NCBI GenBank assembly: GCA_964478455.1
Contig: CAYZJD010000022.1
Coordinates: 1 to 22,826 of the forward strand
Length of the DNA: 22,826 bases
Origin: CAYZJD01 sp964478455
GTDB taxonomy: Bacteria > Acidobacteriota > Terriglobia > Bryobacterales > Bryobacteraceae
Direction of reading: 5' to 3'
Made by a program: the position numbers and the translations under genes. Within the stretch, counting starts at the first letter, position 1, and each line of letters opens with the position of its first letter. Under the pieces are notes generated by a model. The model saw only the letters and a program-made list of their open reading frames with translations. It did no database searches and was not told the origin of the DNA. Positions 22,101 through 22,826 of this stretch are shown here, piece by piece.

Positions 22101-22735
22101 TCCTGGATCGTGTCCAGGCCCGGCTGCACGCGCGAGATACCACCGCCGAAACGGTCCACCAGCGAAATACCGTCGAGCAGCATCTCCGTACTGCCTACCT
22201 TCAGACCGTGTACTCGCGGGTTGCCCCCGCCCTCCACTCCGGGCGTCAGGTTAAAGAGGTTGGTGATAGCCCGGCCGTTTAGTGGAAGCTGCTGAATCCG
22301 AAGAGCGTCCTTGACGTCGCTCACTTCCATGCCGACGGTGGTGATGGTAGGAGCCGCGCCGGTCACTTCGATCGTGGCCTCGAGGGTGCCGACTTCCATG
22401 GTGGCGTCCACAACGGCCGTCTGGCCGACCTCGAGGGTGAGCGTGCCGGTCCACCTCTTGAAACCGGAGGCCTCCACGGTGAGCGAATACGGTCCTGGTT
22501 GGACCGCACCGAAATAGTAGATGCCGACCGCGGAAGTCTCGGTGCTGCGGGAGACTCCCGTGGCTGTGTTGGTAAGCGTTGCCTTTGCGTTGGGGACCGC
22601 CGCCTTGGTGGCGTCCACAACGGTTCCGCGGACCACACCGAGACCCGTCTGGGCCGCCAGAGGCGCTGCCAGCGCGAGGAAAAGCCCGGACAACAGGCAC
22701 TTTCTGACAATCGGCAAGAAAGTTACTGAACCCAT
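19109..22735 (-). CDS. TonB-dependent receptor with carboxypeptidase-regulatory-like N-terminus
   Basis: This complete outer-membrane TonB-dependent receptor of 1208 residues starts at the ATG at 22735, chosen because AAAGGAGGT lies six bases upstream. A longer open frame to 22807 would run through the promoter. It has a signal peptide (1-28, MGSVTFLPIVRKCLLSGLFLALAAPLAAQ), a carboxypeptidase-regulatory-like domain (about 33-115, VVRGTVVDATKAAVPNAKAT, GIYYFGAVQPGPYSLTVEA) and a plug (about 138-250, LPLNGRAITNLFNLTPGVEGG, EMLLDGISLVDR, TIQEFRIETTG, VSLVTKSGTNAFHGSAFE). A very large barrel ends RIIQFSLRVSW. It heads the minus-strand block of sulfatase-fold, GH20, DUF4091 and GH5-like proteins, so it likely imports glycan or glycopeptide fragments. 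No SusD partner is seen. It shares architecture with the receptor at the left end. Confidence 0.95.
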   Translation of the reverse strand: MGSVTFLPIVRKCLLSGLFLALAAPLAAQTGLGVVRGTVVDATKAAVPNAKATLTNTATGVSRSTETSAVGIYYFGAVQPGPYSLTVEASGFKRWTGTLTLEVGQTAVVDATMEVGTLEATIEVTGAAPTITTVGMEVSDVKDALRIQQLPLNGRAITNLFNLTPGVEGGGNPRVHGLKVGSTEMLLDGISLVDRFGGGISRVQPGLDTIQEFRIETTGSGAQYSRPATVSLVTKSGTNAFHGSAFETHRNNFGGLRARQRQDFYDKPPQYIRNEFGISAGGPVIRDKTFWFAAYEGFRERLARYAEAAAPTAAMWDGDLSNAVTTDDIPVTIYDPWTSAADGTRLPFSNNRIPADRISEFSKIMRSLSPEPNTALDVNPFLLPVNFRAYYPDVRDVDTLTLKGDHVFSEKDNISGRFTRSPRKTALFGGRYGYPKPGSTEAGGTGRSNSKVYSSFVRWNHVFSPALLNEFQASNHRSPHLSGTLADDTDWPAKLGLPNPFSGKGWPTLCISEYFFYYGCWDADNRHDQNLTAFQLENNVTWIKGKHSIKFGFKGRQEYNNVRELQQTHGSHSFYSDWTSLYDPEADDFTSYTGSGFAGMLLGLPTYLSNQYNRGYFYFRQKETGLYFHDSWKVHPRVTLDLGVRWDRWTPYTEKFNRLVTIDLNTIATKFEVVTPKDIRMEDLPGIPPAVLESWKQRGLTWTTARAAGLPEDLYPSDNNNFGPRIGAAIRLNDKWVLRTGYGEYFWPMPLSQILQGARGNPPLNLRFTNSLSNKNGAIDFYALKYTPAPEDVLPNATVDITTAQGISSRARSAYVWDVNDWRDNRAQEWNLTVERELMKETALRLSYIGNHGRDLEQHYDLSCTESEWNYQARTGLARPSNPDLRRLNPNWALCGSGGPLNHTGFSNAQSLQAELERRYSNGLAFQWFYTWTHAMTTNDTGGFSYGPASFNATGSTGFGVPENHEILGAPNLTYDQRLRLGYFNSNEVPAHRIRYNGIYTLPFGRGKRYGGSVSRGLDAAVGGWELAFIGDWRSGRWSSVSSGRYLFGDPTLSADERLEMTYGGRRQRLWFRGDFNPGLASDVDTARLEQLVPADRSQRVLRPVGDRFDNRIPQQLADGSVRYTTITDMVNWNARNFFRGPGAWNVDFSVFKHFSVTETLKVRFTADFFNFFNHPVDVEPSSTSGLQDLAVQANDPRIIQFSLRVSW

Positions 22736-22739
22736 CCGT

Positions 22740-22748
22740 GACCTCCTT
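22740..22748 (-). promoter_or_regulatory. Strong Shine-Dalgarno of the second TonB receptor
   Basis: On the minus strand, AAAGGAGGT precedes the ATG at 22735 with about six-base spacing and decides the start. It is the best ribosome site seen in the window. Confidence 0.8.
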
Positions 22749-22778
22749 TGACTTGAACCGGATGCTACCCCTACGCTA

Positions 22779-22807
22779 CGTATAAACGGGCAACCCGCTT
22801 TTGTCAA
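22779..22807 (-). promoter_or_regulatory. Sigma-70-like promoter of the minus-strand cluster
   Basis: On the minus strand, a perfect -35 TTGACA (22807-22802) is followed by a 17-base spacer and TATACG (22784-22779) as -10. Transcription would start near 22772, leaving an untranslated leader of about 35 bases before the receptor ATG. The spacer contains CGGGTTGCCCG, a short palindrome (CGGG-TTG-CCCG) that could be an operator. It lies just inside the right edge. Confidence 0.7.
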
Positions 22808-22826
22808 GAGTCTTTGCCCATGTTCC

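Overview
The window is high-GC bacterial DNA. The two very large TonB-dependent receptors, each with an N-terminal carboxypeptidase-regulatory-like domain and a C-terminus of the type R-x-I-Q-F-S, point to Acidobacteriota of the Solibacter/Bryobacter kind. So do the sulfatase-fold lipoprotein and the secreted DUF2911 and DUF1326 proteins. This placement is inferred from protein style; no rRNA, tRNA or other phylogenetic marker is present.

Layout. (1) 1-4518, minus strand: a HEAT-repeat protein followed 28 bp later by a TonB-dependent receptor that runs off the left edge, lacking at most its last codon or codons. (2) 4698-7245: a short mixed region holding an aldose 1-epimerase (plus), an orphan Flp-type pilin (minus), a two-helix membrane protein (plus) and a secreted DUF1326 protein (plus). 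The DUF1326 gene converges on the next block at a GC-rich hairpin. (3) 7281-22735, minus strand: nine consecutive genes. In transcription order they are a second TonB-dependent receptor with a good sigma-70-like promoter, a 64-residue coiled-coil protein, a sulfatase-fold lipoprotein, a GH20-type beta-N-acetylhexosaminidase, a DUF4091/GH123-like glycosidase, an APC permease, an M20 metallopeptidase/deacylase, a secreted GH5-like (clan GH-A) glycosidase with an N-terminal DUF5060-like domain, and a secreted DUF2911 protein. Apart from a 97-bp gap after the receptor the spacing is tight: overlaps, or gaps of 5 to 38 bp.

Block 3 looks like a polysaccharide-utilisation-type locus without SusD. 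The receptor would import glycan or glycopeptide fragments, the exported sulfatase-fold protein and three glycosidases would trim a HexNAc-containing glycan, and the APC permease with the cytosolic M20 enzyme (joined by an ATGA overlap) would take up and cleave an amide, peptide or N-acyl product. The substrate is not determined.

The most unusual sequence signals are: a 71-bp hairpin with perfect 30-bp arms (REPIN-like) that is translated as the C-terminus of the GH20 enzyme and abuts the ribosome-binding site of the next gene; a second repeat family (GCAGAG-rich) that appears to supply the GH20 ribosome-binding site and forms an inverted pair behind the receptor; and a sulfatase-fold protein that has Cys where the family has a metal-binding Asp and lacks the formylglycine cysteine. 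No stretch above 300 bp lacks a gene; the largest gaps are 4519-4697 and 6048-6240. No tRNA, rRNA, CRISPR array, transposase or phage gene was seen.
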